A stretch of 64,000 nt of DNA, taken from contig JBARRP010000097.1 of NCBI GenBank assembly GCA_049644285.1, positions 1 through 64,000 of the forward strand, in the 5' to 3' direction. The stretch is from CAVRXT01 sp049644285 (GTDB lineage Bacteria; Acidobacteriota; Terriglobia; Acidiferrales; UBA7541). Shown in pieces: positions 36,861 to 46,227 of the stretch. The notes beneath the pieces were generated by a model that was not told where the DNA came from, searched no databases, and saw nothing but the letters and a program-made list of their open reading frames with translations. Within the stretch, counting starts at the first letter, position 1. Each line of letters opens with the position of its first letter. A program made the translations under genes and the position numbers.

Positions 36861-37682
36861 ATGGAAGAACGTCTGCAAAAAATCATCGCTCGCGCAGGAG
36901 TTGCGTCGCGCCGCCACGCGGAGCAAATGATTCTCTCCGGCCTCGTGACCGTGAACGGCCGCGTCGTGACGCAGCTAGGAACCAAAGCCGATCCCTCGCG
37001 CGATCACATCAAGGTCAGCGGCAAGCTCCTACAAGCTTCAGAAAAAAAGATCTACCTTGCGCTGAACAAACCCGCCGGAGTAGTGGCGACGCTCAGCGAT
37101 CCGGAGGGCCGTCGATCGTTGTCAGAGCTCCTCCGCGGCGTCCCACTGCGTGTTTACCCGGTTGGTCGCCTGGAATATGCAGCATCCGGTCTGCTGCTGC
37201 TGACGAACGACGGCGAGCTGACGAATCGAGTGATGCGCGCCCATGGTCTGCGCCAGACCTATTTCTTCAAGCTGAAGGGACCACTGGCGCAGTCGGAGCT
37301 CGAAGACCTGGAACGCGTGACCGGGCTTCGCCTGGAGCGCGCCAAGAGCGGCGCAAATCCGTGGTACGAGGTAACGTTGACAGAATCTCGGCGTGACGCA
37401 CTCCGCCAAAAGTTGATCACGATGAAGCATCCCGTTGAGAAGATAAAGCGTGGAGCGATCGGACCAGTGGAGCTCGACTCCCTCCCGCCCGGGCGTTACC
37501 GCGCGCTCACCGCGCACGAAGTTGCAGCGCTCGAGAAGGCGGTTGCCGCCGCAACGCGATTTTCCAAGGCCATCGGTAAGAATCGGAGCCGCGGCGGTGA
37601 ACTCGCCGAGCGGCAGGGCACTCCGCGGGATCTCATCCGGCGGCCGGGAACACGAGTCTTTCGAAAGCAGCCTTTCAAGTGA
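36861..37682 (+). CDS. Large-subunit pseudouridine synthase, RluB/RsuA family
   Basis: A 273-residue rRNA uridine isomerase. An N-terminal S4 domain (MEERLQKIIARAGVASRRHAEQMI) recognises RNA. The catalytic domain carries VYPVGRLEYAASGLLLLTNDG, where relatives have GRLDxxTxGLL. Here Glu-Tyr-Ala-Ala stands where Asp-xx-(S/T) is normal, so the expected catalytic Asp appears replaced by Glu, which deserves checking. The C-terminus is basic. The frame extends to GTG 36834, but ATG 36861 fits the S4 start. hisC overlaps or follows closely. Confidence 0.85.
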   Translation: MEERLQKIIARAGVASRRHAEQMILSGLVTVNGRVVTQLGTKADPSRDHIKVSGKLLQASEKKIYLALNKPAGVVATLSDPEGRRSLSELLRGVPLRVYPVGRLEYAASGLLLLTNDGELTNRVMRAHGLRQTYFFKLKGPLAQSELEDLERVTGLRLERAKSGANPWYEVTLTESRRDALRQKLITMKHPVEKIKRGAIGPVELDSLPPGRYRALTAHEVAALEKAVAAATRFSKAIGKNRSRGGELAERQGTPRDLIRRPGTRVFRKQPFK

Positions 37683-37693
37683 CTCTAGAGCGA

Positions 37694-38830
37694 ATGACTG
37701 AGCCCTGCCGCGAGGTTCCCGAGTTTATTCGCAAGATCGAGCCCTACGTTCCGGGAAAGCCCATCGAAGAGGTCGAACGCGAAATGGGGATCCGCGCCAT
37801 CAAGCTCGCTTCCAACGAAAACCCGCTTGGACCTTCACCGCTTGCTGTCGAAGCCGCGAAAAAAGCGCTCGCCGATTCCAACCGCTATCCTGATGGCGGT
37901 GGTCACTATCTCCGCGAAGCCCTGGCGCAGCGCCACGGCGTTGCGATGGATAATCTGATTCTCGGCGGAGGCTCGACCGACCTGATCGAGCTCGCTGCTC
38001 GAGCGCTGCTGTGGCCGGGTCTCGAAGGGGTCACAACCGAAGGCACGTTCCCGATCTATTCGATTGCGATTCGGGCATCGGGAGCGCGGCTGGTGGAAGC
38101 GCCGCTGCGCGATTATCGCTACGATCTCGACGCAGTCGCTGAGGCGCTGTCGCTTCAAACGAGGGTTGTATATCTCGCGAATCCAAACAATCCCACCGGA
38201 ACGATGTTCACTGCCACGGAGTTCGACGCGTTCCTCGGCCGTGTTCCGGAAAGAGCGCTGGTTGTTCTGGACGAAGCCTATTACGAATACGTCGACCGGC
38301 CTGATTACTCGCGATCGATCGATCTTGTGCGCCAGGGCCGTTACCTGCTTGTCCTGCGCACGTTTTCCAAAGTCTATGGCCTGGCAGGTCTGCGGGTCGG
38401 CTACGGCATCGGGCCAAAATCGCTTCTCGAGGAATTGAACAAAATCCGCGCGCCGTTCAATACGTCCGGCGTGGCTCAAGCGGCGGCCCTGGCGGCCCTT
38501 GACGACACCAAGCACGTCAACCGGTCGCTCGAAGCTAACCGCGCAGGACTCGTTCAGCTTGCCCGAGGGCTGGACGAGATGGGCATCCGGCATGTTCCCT
38601 CGGTTGCGAACTTCGTGCTCGTCGAATTGGGCAGCGACTCTCAGCCAGTCGCGCAAGAATTGCTAAAGCTAGGTGTGATTGTGCGCCCGATGGGATGGAT
38701 GGGGTTTCCTCGGGGCATCCGAGTGACCGTCGGAACCGTGCAAGAAAACGACAAATTCCTCCGGGCCCTGGCCAAGGTGCGCGTCCCCGCCGGAGCCAAC
38801 AGCGGGAACAAGCCTTCGAGAACTCGATGA
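37694..38830 (+). CDS. hisC: Histidinol-phosphate aminotransferase
   Basis: A ~378-residue PLP enzyme that transaminates imidazole acetol phosphate in histidine synthesis; paralogues can act on aromatic amino acids. Motifs: KLASNENPLGPSP, YLANPNNPTG, VLDEAYYEY and RTFSKVYGLAGLRVGYG with the PLP lysine. The C-terminal IRVTVGT is also typical. No other his genes are nearby. ATG 37694 is used; GTG 37679, overlapping the previous stop, is an alternative. The stop overlaps the ATG of the CoA-binding gene. Confidence 0.88.
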   Translation: MTEPCREVPEFIRKIEPYVPGKPIEEVEREMGIRAIKLASNENPLGPSPLAVEAAKKALADSNRYPDGGGHYLREALAQRHGVAMDNLILGGGSTDLIELAARALLWPGLEGVTTEGTFPIYSIAIRASGARLVEAPLRDYRYDLDAVAEALSLQTRVVYLANPNNPTGTMFTATEFDAFLGRVPERALVVLDEAYYEYVDRPDYSRSIDLVRQGRYLLVLRTFSKVYGLAGLRVGYGIGPKSLLEELNKIRAPFNTSGVAQAAALAALDDTKHVNRSLEANRAGLVQLARGLDEMGIRHVPSVANFVLVELGSDSQPVAQELLKLGVIVRPMGWMGFPRGIRVTVGTVQENDKFLRALAKVRVPAGANSGNKPSRTR

Positions 38831-39249
38831 GCGACGGGCCAGCTGATCCGATCGCCGAACTTCTAAAGACCAGCCACACGATCGCCGTAGTCGGCCTCTC
38901 CTCCCGGCGCACCCGCCCCAGTTTTGGTGTGGCTCAATATCTGCAATCGGCAGGCTATCGCATCATTCCGGTAAATCCCAACGAAACCGAGGTACTCGCC
39001 GAGAAGTGCGTAGCGCGTCTCGAAGATATCCATGAGCGAGTGGACATCGTTGACATATTTCGCCGCTCGGAATTCGTGCCCGAAATCGTTGAAAGCGCGA
39101 TCCGCATCGGTGCGCGCGCCGTGTGGATGCAGGAAGGCGTAGTGCACCCGGAAGCCGCCGAGCGCGCCCGCCGCGCCGGGCTATTCGTGGCAATGGATGC
39201 GTGCACGGCAAAGGAGCATGCCAAGCGCCTCCGTCGTCCATCCGATTGA
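38827..39249 (+). CDS. CoA-binding domain protein (YccU-like)
   Basis: A 140-residue protein consisting of one Rossmann-like CoA-binding domain: TIAVVGLSSRRTRPSFGVAQYLQSAGYRIIPVNPN, later VDIVDIFRRSEFVPEIVESAIRIGARAVWMQEGV. These stand-alone domains resemble the N-terminal part of ADP-forming acyl-CoA synthetases; their roles are poorly known. The ATG overlaps the hisC stop by four bases (ATGA), so the two are probably translated together. A REP-like hairpin lies downstream. Confidence 0.88.
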   Translation: MSDGPADPIAELLKTSHTIAVVGLSSRRTRPSFGVAQYLQSAGYRIIPVNPNETEVLAEKCVARLEDIHERVDIVDIFRRSEFVPEIVESAIRIGARAVWMQEGVVHPEAAERARRAGLFVAMDACTAKEHAKRLRRPSD

Positions 39250-39321
39250 GACTCCTCCGTCCGGTGGAAGACACGGGCAACACCGATCAAGTGCCCGGCG
39301 CGACGGATCCGAAGTGGGTTT

Positions 39322-39346
39322 GTAGCCCAGGTCTTCAGACTCGGGC
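39322..39346 (+). repeat. REP-like hairpin, single copy
   Basis: GTAG at 39322-39325, then a 9-bp stem (39326-39334 with 39337-39345) containing one mismatch and one G-T pair around a two-base loop. It is in the convergent gap between the CoA-binding gene and the beta-propeller gene. The following ccttttg may give weak terminator activity on the plus strand. Confidence 0.65.
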
Positions 39347-39355
39347 CTTTTGTGA

Positions 39356-40462
39356 TTACGGTAATGGGTACACCATCAAGATGCGTTTGCCGGGTTGAGT
39401 CACGCCAAGCCAGCGGCCATCGAGCGAGATCGAAAAATCGCGAAACAGCAGGTCGTGCAGAACAGGATCGAAACTTCCACCGGGAATGTGGACCCAGATC
39501 AAGTCACTGGACTTGTTCGTCGCGCCGCGTTTCAAAAGGACACGCTTCTCATCGGGCGCCCATTCGTACCGGCCGAACGCAACGGTCACGCTGGTCGCTT
39601 GACCGGGCGAGCTGAGATCGCGAACCTCGAGCGTATTGCCGTCGTGAAAAAACGCAACCTTGGTCGCGGAAGGGGAGAGCACAAGCTGGCCGATGAACCC
39701 GTCCAGCACTGCCAGGTCTTTAACGGACTGTCGAATGAGGTCGAGCTGCACCAGCTTGACGGGCCCGGTAAGGCTGCGGTCACGCTCGATGGCGACTGCG
39801 GAATTGTGTTTCGCATCCCAGGAGACAGCCGTAAAGGTGCGGCCCTCCAGAATTGATCCGCCACGTCCGCCGGCCGGACGAACTGTGCTAATCCCGAATA
39901 GCAATTTTGGCTTCACAACCTCTTCGAGATACGCGACGGTCTGGCCGTCGCTCAGCCACACAGCCTGATAGGCGTTATCGACCGCGCTGTTTTTGGTTCC
40001 AGCGATATTGATTTCCTTCCCCTCGTCGTCCATCAGATCGACAAGCTGGCCTTCTCGCGTCGTTCCCTTCTCGTCGATCACTTGGTCAGTGAGCATCTCG
40101 ACGGCGAGGCGGTGGCTGTCGGGAGACCAACTGATGGCGTGGATGGCGTAGCTGTATGGTGTGGAGGACTTCACCAACTTCTCGCCTTCGACAATGCGTT
40201 TCCTCTTGCCATCCGGGGAGGTCACCCAAATATCGTCGCGCTCGAGGTCGTAGTGTTTTGTCTTCATGAGGTGACGCACGGCATAGGCGATCCGGCCGTC
40301 GGGAGCAAATTCGAAGGTCATGCAGTCTTCGTCGATGGTCAGCGTCGGGCGACCTTCTTCTTGACAGAGGGCCGACACGCCCAGCAGCGCAAAGGGAAGG
40401 AAAATCGTCAGCACCCCAATCCAAGCAGCAGGAGCGAGAACGCGAGGAGGCTTCTGACGCAT
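39356..40462 (-). CDS. Exported WD40/TolB-like beta-propeller protein
   Basis: A 368-residue exported protein. A basic N-terminus and hydrophobic stretch (WIGVLTIFLPFALLGVSALC) form a signal peptide, perhaps a lipoprotein-like one ending at Cys. The rest is made of repeated propeller blades with WSPDSHRLAVE, AVWLSDGQTVAYL, LSPSATKVAFFHDG and WAPDEKRVLL. TolB-like propellers usually serve as binding scaffolds or sit ahead of peptidase domains; no catalytic domain is present. A longer in-frame extension upstream overlaps rarA and is rejected; ATG 40460-40462 is used, 17 bases after rarA. Confidence 0.72.
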   Translation of the reverse strand: MRQKPPRVLAPAAWIGVLTIFLPFALLGVSALCQEEGRPTLTIDEDCMTFEFAPDGRIAYAVRHLMKTKHYDLERDDIWVTSPDGKRKRIVEGEKLVKSSTPYSYAIHAISWSPDSHRLAVEMLTDQVIDEKGTTREGQLVDLMDDEGKEINIAGTKNSAVDNAYQAVWLSDGQTVAYLEEVVKPKLLFGISTVRPAGGRGGSILEGRTFTAVSWDAKHNSAVAIERDRSLTGPVKLVQLDLIRQSVKDLAVLDGFIGQLVLSPSATKVAFFHDGNTLEVRDLSSPGQATSVTVAFGRYEWAPDEKRVLLKRGATNKSSDLIWVHIPGGSFDPVLHDLLFRDFSISLDGRWLGVTQPGKRILMVYPLP

Positions 40463-40479
40463 TGTTGTTGCGGAGCCTC

Positions 40480-41829
40480 TCACTTCGGTTCGCTCTCGGA
40501 AGGCTTCTTCTGAATCTTGCGGATTTCTTCGAGCCGTTGACGCAGCCGAGCTTCGAATCCCTCGTCGGTGGGGTGGTAATAGGTGCGCCCGAGGAGGCTT
40601 TCGGGCAAGCAGCTCATGTCCGTAACTTTTTCTTCCGCATCGTGGGCGTACTGGTAGCCTTTGCCGTATCCGAGGTGCCTCATCAAACCGGTAACCGGAT
40701 TTCGCAGGTGAAGCGGCACGGGTTCGGCGATTGTGTTCTGCAGGTCCTCGCGAGCAGCGCGATAGGCTGTGTCGAGCGCGTTCGATTTCGGAGCTAGGGC
40801 CAGATACACCGCTGCTTCGGCGAGTGCGAGTTTGCCCTCTGGCGGCCCGATGAAATCGAAGCCTTGCATCGCGGCCATGGCCAGTCTCAAAGCATCCGGA
40901 TCGGCCAGCCCGATATCCTCGCTGGCCATGCGCACCAAACGCCGGGCCACGTAAAGGGGATCTTCGCCCGATTCGAGCATTCGCACGAGCCAATAGAGTG
41001 CTGCATCAGCATCGGAATTGCGCACCGACTTGTGCAGCGCGGAGATGAGATTGTAATGTTCTTCGCCGGCTTTGTCGTAGGGCAGCAGCTTGCGCTGCAA
41101 CACTTCCTCGAGCAGCGCGGTTGTGGGGATCTTCCGGCCGCCAGAATCGGGCGTGATGCTGTGAGCGAGCGTCTCGAGAACGTTATAGGCGGCGCGGGCA
41201 TCGCCGTTTGCGTACGTGGCGATGCGCTCGAGCAATTCGTCTCCGACTTCGATTGTCTCCTTGCCCAGGCCGCGCTCGGGATCCGTCACCGCCCGCCGCA
41301 GAAGGCCTTCAATCTGCTCGGCGGTCAGCGCGTGGAGGACGTACACCTTCAGCCGCGATAGCAGCGGGGAAATCACTTCGAACGATGGATTTTCTGTGGT
41401 CGCGCCAATCAACGTGATGTTGCCTGCTTCGACGTGCGGGAGAAATGCGTCCTGCTGCGCCTTGTTGAAGCGATGCATTTCATCCACGAACACAATCGTG
41501 CGCCGCCCGTAGGCTCGAGCCCTTTCCGCAGCAGACATCACCTGCTTGATTTCCTTGATTCCTGAAAGCACGGCACTGAACGGAATGAACTCGGAGCGCG
41601 TTTTGTGGGCGATGATGCGCGCAAGGGTGGTCTTGCCGCAGCCCGGCGGGCCCCAGAAGAGCATCGAGGTCAAGTCGTCGCGTTCGATCTGCACGCGCAG
41701 CGGTTTGCCTGGGCCAAGCAGTTCTTCCTGCCCGACGAATTCGTCGACCGTGTGCGGCCGCATACGGTCGGCAAGAGGCCGCGGTCCCGCCTGATCCTCT
41801 TTCGGTTCGATGGCGCGAAACAGACCCAT
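40480..41829 (-). CDS. rarA: Replication-associated recombination protein A (RarA/MgsA)
   Basis: A 449-residue AAA+ ATPase that works at stalled replication forks and resembles clamp-loader subunits. Walker A is WGPPGCGKTTLARI near residue 60, Walker B is IVFVDEMHRFNKAQQD, and sensor 1 is LIGATTENPSFEV. The C-terminal tetramerisation part includes KSVRNSDADAALYWLVRMLESGEDP and ALRLAMAAMQGFDFIGPPEGKLALAEA. ATG start at 41827-41829. The SpoU methyltransferase ends two bases upstream on the same strand. Confidence 0.95.
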   Translation of the reverse strand: MGLFRAIEPKEDQAGPRPLADRMRPHTVDEFVGQEELLGPGKPLRVQIERDDLTSMLFWGPPGCGKTTLARIIAHKTRSEFIPFSAVLSGIKEIKQVMSAAERARAYGRRTIVFVDEMHRFNKAQQDAFLPHVEAGNITLIGATTENPSFEVISPLLSRLKVYVLHALTAEQIEGLLRRAVTDPERGLGKETIEVGDELLERIATYANGDARAAYNVLETLAHSITPDSGGRKIPTTALLEEVLQRKLLPYDKAGEEHYNLISALHKSVRNSDADAALYWLVRMLESGEDPLYVARRLVRMASEDIGLADPDALRLAMAAMQGFDFIGPPEGKLALAEAAVYLALAPKSNALDTAYRAAREDLQNTIAEPVPLHLRNPVTGLMRHLGYGKGYQYAHDAEEKVTDMSCLPESLLGRTYYHPTDEGFEARLRQRLEEIRKIQKKPSESEPK

Positions 41830-41831
41830 GT

Positions 41832-42728
41832 TTAACTCCTGGCCCCGCGCTGCCGCGCGACCTCATAGAGGAGCACGGAAGCTGCGACCGCGGCGTTCAG
41901 TGAGTCCACCCTGCCCACCAAAGGGATGAGAATAGAGGCATCCGCCGAGCGCTCAATCTCCGCCGGCAGCCCCGCTCCTTCGTTGCCAACCACAATCGCG
42001 AGCGCATCTCGCAGATCGAGATCGCCGGGCGCATGGCCAGGCCTCTCAGGGGTGCCGCGTGTGGAAGCAGCAAAAACCTTAAGTCCTGAGACGCGCAACT
42101 GAGCCAGCGCAACGGGCGCGACGAGTCCGCTCAAGATCGGCAGCCGCATGGCGGACCCCGCAGACGCCCGCAAGACTTTGGGCGCCCACGGATAGGCGGT
42201 GCCGCGCGTCGCGATCGCTCCGGTTGCCCCAAATGCTTCAGCAGACCGAAGGATTGTGCCGACGTTTCCAGGATCCTGTACCCCGGCCAGCATGACAACC
42301 AGCGGAACATCGCCTCGCAGCAAGTCGTCGAAACACCAACCGCGCGATTTGGCGAGAGCGGCAATGCCTTGCGGGCTCTCAGTTGCTGAAATCCCCGCGA
42401 ACAGTTTCTCGGTTGTGCGCAGAATCTGGGGCAGGGAAGCGGGATCGGCCGTGCGCCGCCCGAAATTCTCTGCGAGCTTCTTGAGGTGACTCTCGCCCGC
42501 AGGGCTGACAAGAATCGCTTCCATTTCCATTCCTGATCGCAAAGCCTCTTCGACCAGGTGCGGACCTTCGAGCCCGATCAGCTCTTCCTTAGCCGGGCCA
42601 GGTCCATCAAGCGCCGCCCGGAACGTCTTCAACCATCGATTCCCACGGCTGGTGATGACCTCGCGCCGTTCAGCGGTCCCCCTGCCAAAGGGTCGGTTTC
42701 GACGGAAGGGAATTGACCGGGTTTCCAT
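41832..42728 (-). CDS. SpoU-family RNA 2'-O-methyltransferase
   Basis: A ~298-residue SPOUT methyltransferase that methylates ribose in rRNA or tRNA. The N-terminal substrate-binding domain includes LIGLEGPHLVEEAL. The trefoil-knot catalytic domain has motif 1 LAGVQDPGNVGTILRSAEAFG, motif 2 IVVGNEGAGLP and motif 3 IPLVGRVDSLNAAVAASVLLYE. The frame runs 58 codons upstream, but ATG 42726-42728 gives the normal length. The gene is followed two bases later by rarA and is divergent from the YrdC-type gene. Confidence 0.88.
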   Translation of the reverse strand: METRSIPFRRNRPFGRGTAERREVITSRGNRWLKTFRAALDGPGPAKEELIGLEGPHLVEEALRSGMEMEAILVSPAGESHLKKLAENFGRRTADPASLPQILRTTEKLFAGISATESPQGIAALAKSRGWCFDDLLRGDVPLVVMLAGVQDPGNVGTILRSAEAFGATGAIATRGTAYPWAPKVLRASAGSAMRLPILSGLVAPVALAQLRVSGLKVFAASTRGTPERPGHAPGDLDLRDALAIVVGNEGAGLPAEIERSADASILIPLVGRVDSLNAAVAASVLLYEVARQRGARS

Positions 42729-42874
42729 ACTTCGGAGCCTAGCAAACGCCTTTGCAGCCGTAAAGCTGCAGGCGTAGAGAGAGCGAAAATACAGTGCGCA
42801 TTCATCTTGCGCCACCGTAAAGGCTATGGTAGCTTCCCGCAGAATCATGGCGCAACCCGCCGCGAGCAAACACT

Positions 42875-43513
42875 TTGCCCGTCGAAGTCCTGAAAATCTC
42901 ACCGGAAGCGCCCGAGAAGTACGGTGTTCGGTACGCCGCGGGGTTCGTCCAGCGTGGGCAGGTTGTAGGAGTGCCTACCGATACCTTCTACGCCCTATCG
43001 GCCGATCCATTTAATCTGGCGGCCATAGAGGAGGTCTACGCTCTAAAGGGTCGCCCAGAGACGAAAGCCTTGCCAATCCTGGTGGATTCCATCGAGATGG
43101 CTGTCACCCTGACTCGTGACCTCCCCGACAATTTTCTTGTCCTGGCGCACGAATTCTGGCCCGGAGCGCTCACCCTGGTCGTCGATGCCACCCACCGCCT
43201 TCCTTTGAAGGTTACTGGAAACAGCGGGCGGGTGGCGCTGCGGTGGCCCAATTCCCGCATCGTCAGTGCCCTGATCGGAGCGGTCGGCGGACCAATTACC
43301 GGCACCAGCGCCAATCTTTCCGGATTTCCTTCCTGCACTAATGCGGTACAAATCGTCAAACAGTTAGGCGACCGCTTGCCGCTGGTGCTCGACTCCGGAG
43401 ATACCGGCGCAATTCTGGCTTCCACGATCGTGGCCGTGCGGGGTGACGACTGGTCGGTGGTCCGCGAAGGCGCGGTCTCCGAGGAAGAGATCCACAAAGC
43501 CCTCGCCTCTTAG
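42875..43513 (+). CDS. L-threonylcarbamoyladenylate synthase-type protein (YrdC/Sua5)
   Basis: A 212-residue protein with the YrdC fold that makes threonylcarbamoyl-AMP for the t6A37 tRNA modification. Family segments: VGVPTDTFYALSADP, ALKGRPETKALPILV, LAHEFWPGALTLVV, VALRWPNSRIVSALI and GPITGTSANLSG. No C-terminal Sua5 domain is present, so it is the short TsaC type. The start is a TTG at 42875 with no good ribosome binding site; the nearby ATG at 42847 is out of frame. Expression level or start choice is thus uncertain. Confidence 0.85.
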   Translation: MPVEVLKISPEAPEKYGVRYAAGFVQRGQVVGVPTDTFYALSADPFNLAAIEEVYALKGRPETKALPILVDSIEMAVTLTRDLPDNFLVLAHEFWPGALTLVVDATHRLPLKVTGNSGRVALRWPNSRIVSALIGAVGGPITGTSANLSGFPSCTNAVQIVKQLGDRLPLVLDSGDTGAILASTIVAVRGDDWSVVREGAVSEEEIHKALAS

Positions 43514-43514
43514 T

Positions 43515-45056
43515 TCACTCGACGGTGATCCTCTCCAGGAAATCGTAGTCGCCGGTCGGCGATAGCTCGACATTCGCTACGCGTTGGCGATGCACGCAGA
43601 TATTGTCCATATACCAGAGGTTGATATACGGCGCGTCCTCCGCGACGATCTTCTGTACCGCGGAGAAAATCTCCCTCCGCTTTTCCCGGTGCGGCTCGGC
43701 GCCCGCCCGGTCGAGCAGGGAATCGAGATCGGGATTCCGATAGTGCCCGCGGTTCGCGCCATTCGGAGGAAATTTTCGCGAGCTGAAAACGTACTCGAAG
43801 ATTTGCGGATCATTGTTTCCGCCGACCCAGCGCTGCGTGTAAAGCTGGAAGCTCCCTCGCGTAATGTCGGAATAAAACGTGGCGAATTCGAGCGGTCGAA
43901 GCTCGAGCGCCACGCCGACGCGTCTCCACTGATCTTGCAGCGCCGCGCTAAGAAGGCGCGTAGACTCTTCCGTCGACGTCTTTAACGTCAGGTGCAACCG
44001 GATGCCGTCCACGCGCCGCGGGAACCCCGCCCCATCGAGCAGCTTCTCCGCCCGGCTTGGATCGTAGTCGTATTGCCTGACGTTTGGCTCGTAAGCCCAA
44101 TGGTTAGGCGGGAGCAGGCTTGCCGCCGGCCGAGCCTGTCCCCGCAACAAATAACGAATCAACGTGGCACGGTCGGTGGCGTAGGCCAGCGCCTGGCGGA
44201 CTTCTTTGTGCCTCAGAACCGAGTCATCAAAATTGAAGGCGACGTAAGCCAGCGTGGTGCCGGGCTCTTGCGTGATCGCAATCCCGGAGTACCGCTCGAG
44301 CGCCACGGTCATGTCCGGGGTGAGGCTGTTGAATGCCAGGTCGGCACTCCCCTTGCGCAGCTCGAGGGCGCGCACCGTCCCATCGGGGACAATCCGCAAA
44401 CGCAACCGATTGATCCGCGGCCGCCCGCCGAAGTAGTCAGGGTTTGCCTCAAGCGTGACTTCTTCATCGGCCGTCATTTCCACGAATCGGAACGGCCCGG
44501 TGCCGTTTGGATGCTGCGCGATTTCGAAACCGGCGCTTTTTGGGACGATCCCGATACCCGGCCGTGTCAGGTTCCACAGGAACGACGCGTCGGGCTCGCG
44601 CAGATGGAATAGAACCGTAGACTCATCCGGCGCGCTAACGGATTCCACCGTGCGAAACGCGCCTCTCTTCGGAGTCTTCACCGCACCGGACAGAATCGAG
44701 TCGAAGGTGTATTTCACATCCGCCGAGCTGAGCACCTCGCCCGTGTGGAATCTCACGCCGCGTCGTAGATGGAAAACGTATGTCTTCGAATCCCACATCT
44801 CCCACCGCTCGGCCAGATCGGGCGCCGGATTCATCTGCGCGTCATGACTCAGAAGGCTGCTGTAGAGCAGCCCGTGAATGCGCTCCGAATACGCGTCCGT
44901 GCCGATGCGTGGATCGAGATTCGCAGGAGAAGCTTCAATCAGGAAATCCACCGCGCCAGCATCGGCAGTGGTGTTTGTGGCGCAGCCGGAGAAGCCGAGC
45001 GAAATGAACGCGGCCAAAGAGAGAAACGCGGAACGAAGACTATCGAGGTGGCGCAT
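43515..45056 (-). CDS. Peptide-type ABC transporter substrate-binding lipoprotein
   Basis: A 513-residue SBP_bac_5 (DppA/OppA-type) protein. The signal peptide ends in a lipobox (LGFSGCA, Cys at about residue 25), so it is lipid anchored. Typical stretches are SPANLDPRIGTDAYSERI, LAERWEMWDSKTYVFHLRRGVRFHTGE, DVKYTFDSI and HPNGTGPFRFVE. No permease or ATPase gene is adjacent. It starts 17 bases inside the end of anmK, hence it is translationally coupled to a peptidoglycan recycling gene; a murein peptide ligand is a reasonable guess. Other oligopeptides are equally possible. Confidence 0.88.
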   Translation of the reverse strand: MRHLDSLRSAFLSLAAFISLGFSGCATNTTADAGAVDFLIEASPANLDPRIGTDAYSERIHGLLYSSLLSHDAQMNPAPDLAERWEMWDSKTYVFHLRRGVRFHTGEVLSSADVKYTFDSILSGAVKTPKRGAFRTVESVSAPDESTVLFHLREPDASFLWNLTRPGIGIVPKSAGFEIAQHPNGTGPFRFVEMTADEEVTLEANPDYFGGRPRINRLRLRIVPDGTVRALELRKGSADLAFNSLTPDMTVALERYSGIAITQEPGTTLAYVAFNFDDSVLRHKEVRQALAYATDRATLIRYLLRGQARPAASLLPPNHWAYEPNVRQYDYDPSRAEKLLDGAGFPRRVDGIRLHLTLKTSTEESTRLLSAALQDQWRRVGVALELRPLEFATFYSDITRGSFQLYTQRWVGGNNDPQIFEYVFSSRKFPPNGANRGHYRNPDLDSLLDRAGAEPHREKRREIFSAVQKIVAEDAPYINLWYMDNICVHRQRVANVELSPTGDYDFLERITVE

Positions 45057-46227
45057 GGCTGAGTTTCCCTAGGATGGCGGGATGCTTCGCCCCGGTCGCG
45101 GACGGCAAGTTATTCGGCCTGCTGTGAAAGGTCTCGTAGGCCAGGATTGCGAAGGCAAACGCCTCTTTGGCGTCCCCGGAAATTCCGAAGTGTGACGACG
45201 GCAAGATTTCCACGCCGGGCAGGAGGGCGGCAAGCTCCGCCATGAGCAATGGGTTCTGCGCTCCGCCCCCGGAGACGATCAAGTCGTGAATTTTCGCCTT
45301 CGGTAGGATGAACTTGCGGAACGCGCCGGCAATCGAAACGGCAGTAAAAATGGTGGCCGTTCTCACAAGGTCTTCTGAACGAAAACGCCGCTTCCGCGCC
45401 CATTCGATCCATCTTTCCACGTATTCGCCCCCGAACTGCTCACGCCCCGCGGTCTTGGGTGGCGACAATCGAAAGTAGGGATGCGCGAGTGACTTTGCCA
45501 GCAATGCATGAATCGTTTTTCCGCTCAACGCAATCTGGGAATTCCGGTCACACTCCAGACGGCCGTGGCTGAAGTGCCGGACCAAGCCGTCGATGATCAT
45601 GTTGCCGGGCCCGGTGTCGAATGCCCACACATCTTCAGCTCGCGCGCCGGCCGGTATCGCCGTGACATTCGCGATGCCCCCGATATTGAGGGCGACCCGC
45701 CCCCGGGCGGAATCTCGAAAGAGCAGGTAATCAACGAAGGGCACGAGCGGGGCGCCTTGTCCATTTGCGGCAATATCCGCAGGCCGAAAATCGGCGATCG
45801 TCGTGACTCCGGTGCGCTCGACAATCACTGCCGGCTCGCCGATTTGCAGTGTCGAGGCCGTGCGTCCGGCATCAAGAGCTCGCGCGGGCTGGCCTTGATG
45901 GAAGATGGTCTGCCCGTGCGACCCGATCAAATCGATTTTATCAGGCGATATTCCGAATCGCTTGCAAGCGGCAAGCGTGGCGCGGGCAAATTGCTCGCCA
46001 ACCGCGAAATCCAATTGACTGATTTCCGCCGCGGTAGTCGCGCCCCCGTTGGAAACGCGCAGCACGGCTTTGTGGATGGCCTCCGGATAAGCAACCGCGT
46101 GAAATCCTTCGAGCTCGGCAGAGATCTTCGGCGGCTGACCCGAAATCTTCACCAGCGCCACATCAATGCCATCGGCCGAGGTTCCGGACATCAATCCAAG
46201 AACGCGCATCGGGCGGGCAGGACTCAC
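45040..46227 (-). CDS. anmK: Anhydro-N-acetylmuramic acid kinase
   Basis: A 395-residue sugar kinase that opens the 1,6-anhydro ring of anhMurNAc and phosphorylates it, recycling cell wall sugars. Signature: VLGLMSGTSADGIDVALV at the N-terminus, then DLIGSHGQTIFHQG, NIGGIANVTAIP, FDTGPGNMIIDG and VSGGGAQNPLLM. The GTG start overlaps the mutS stop (GTGA); an ATG six codons later is also possible. Its end overlaps the substrate-binding protein gene by 17 bases. Confidence 0.93.
   Translation of the reverse strand: MSPARPMRVLGLMSGTSADGIDVALVKISGQPPKISAELEGFHAVAYPEAIHKAVLRVSNGGATTAAEISQLDFAVGEQFARATLAACKRFGISPDKIDLIGSHGQTIFHQGQPARALDAGRTASTLQIGEPAVIVERTGVTTIADFRPADIAANGQGAPLVPFVDYLLFRDSARGRVALNIGGIANVTAIPAGARAEDVWAFDTGPGNMIIDGLVRHFSHGRLECDRNSQIALSGKTIHALLAKSLAHPYFRLSPPKTAGREQFGGEYVERWIEWARKRRFRSEDLVRTATIFTAVSIAGAFRKFILPKAKIHDLIVSGGGAQNPLLMAELAALLPGVEILPSSHFGISGDAKEAFAFAILAYETFHSRPNNLPSATGAKHPAILGKLSHAPPR

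Noticed and set aside
39356..40993. Long version (545 codons) of the beta-propeller gene
   Set aside because: The first ~177 codons lie antiparallel-free but inside rarA in another frame; a signal peptide begins at 40462, which marks the true start.
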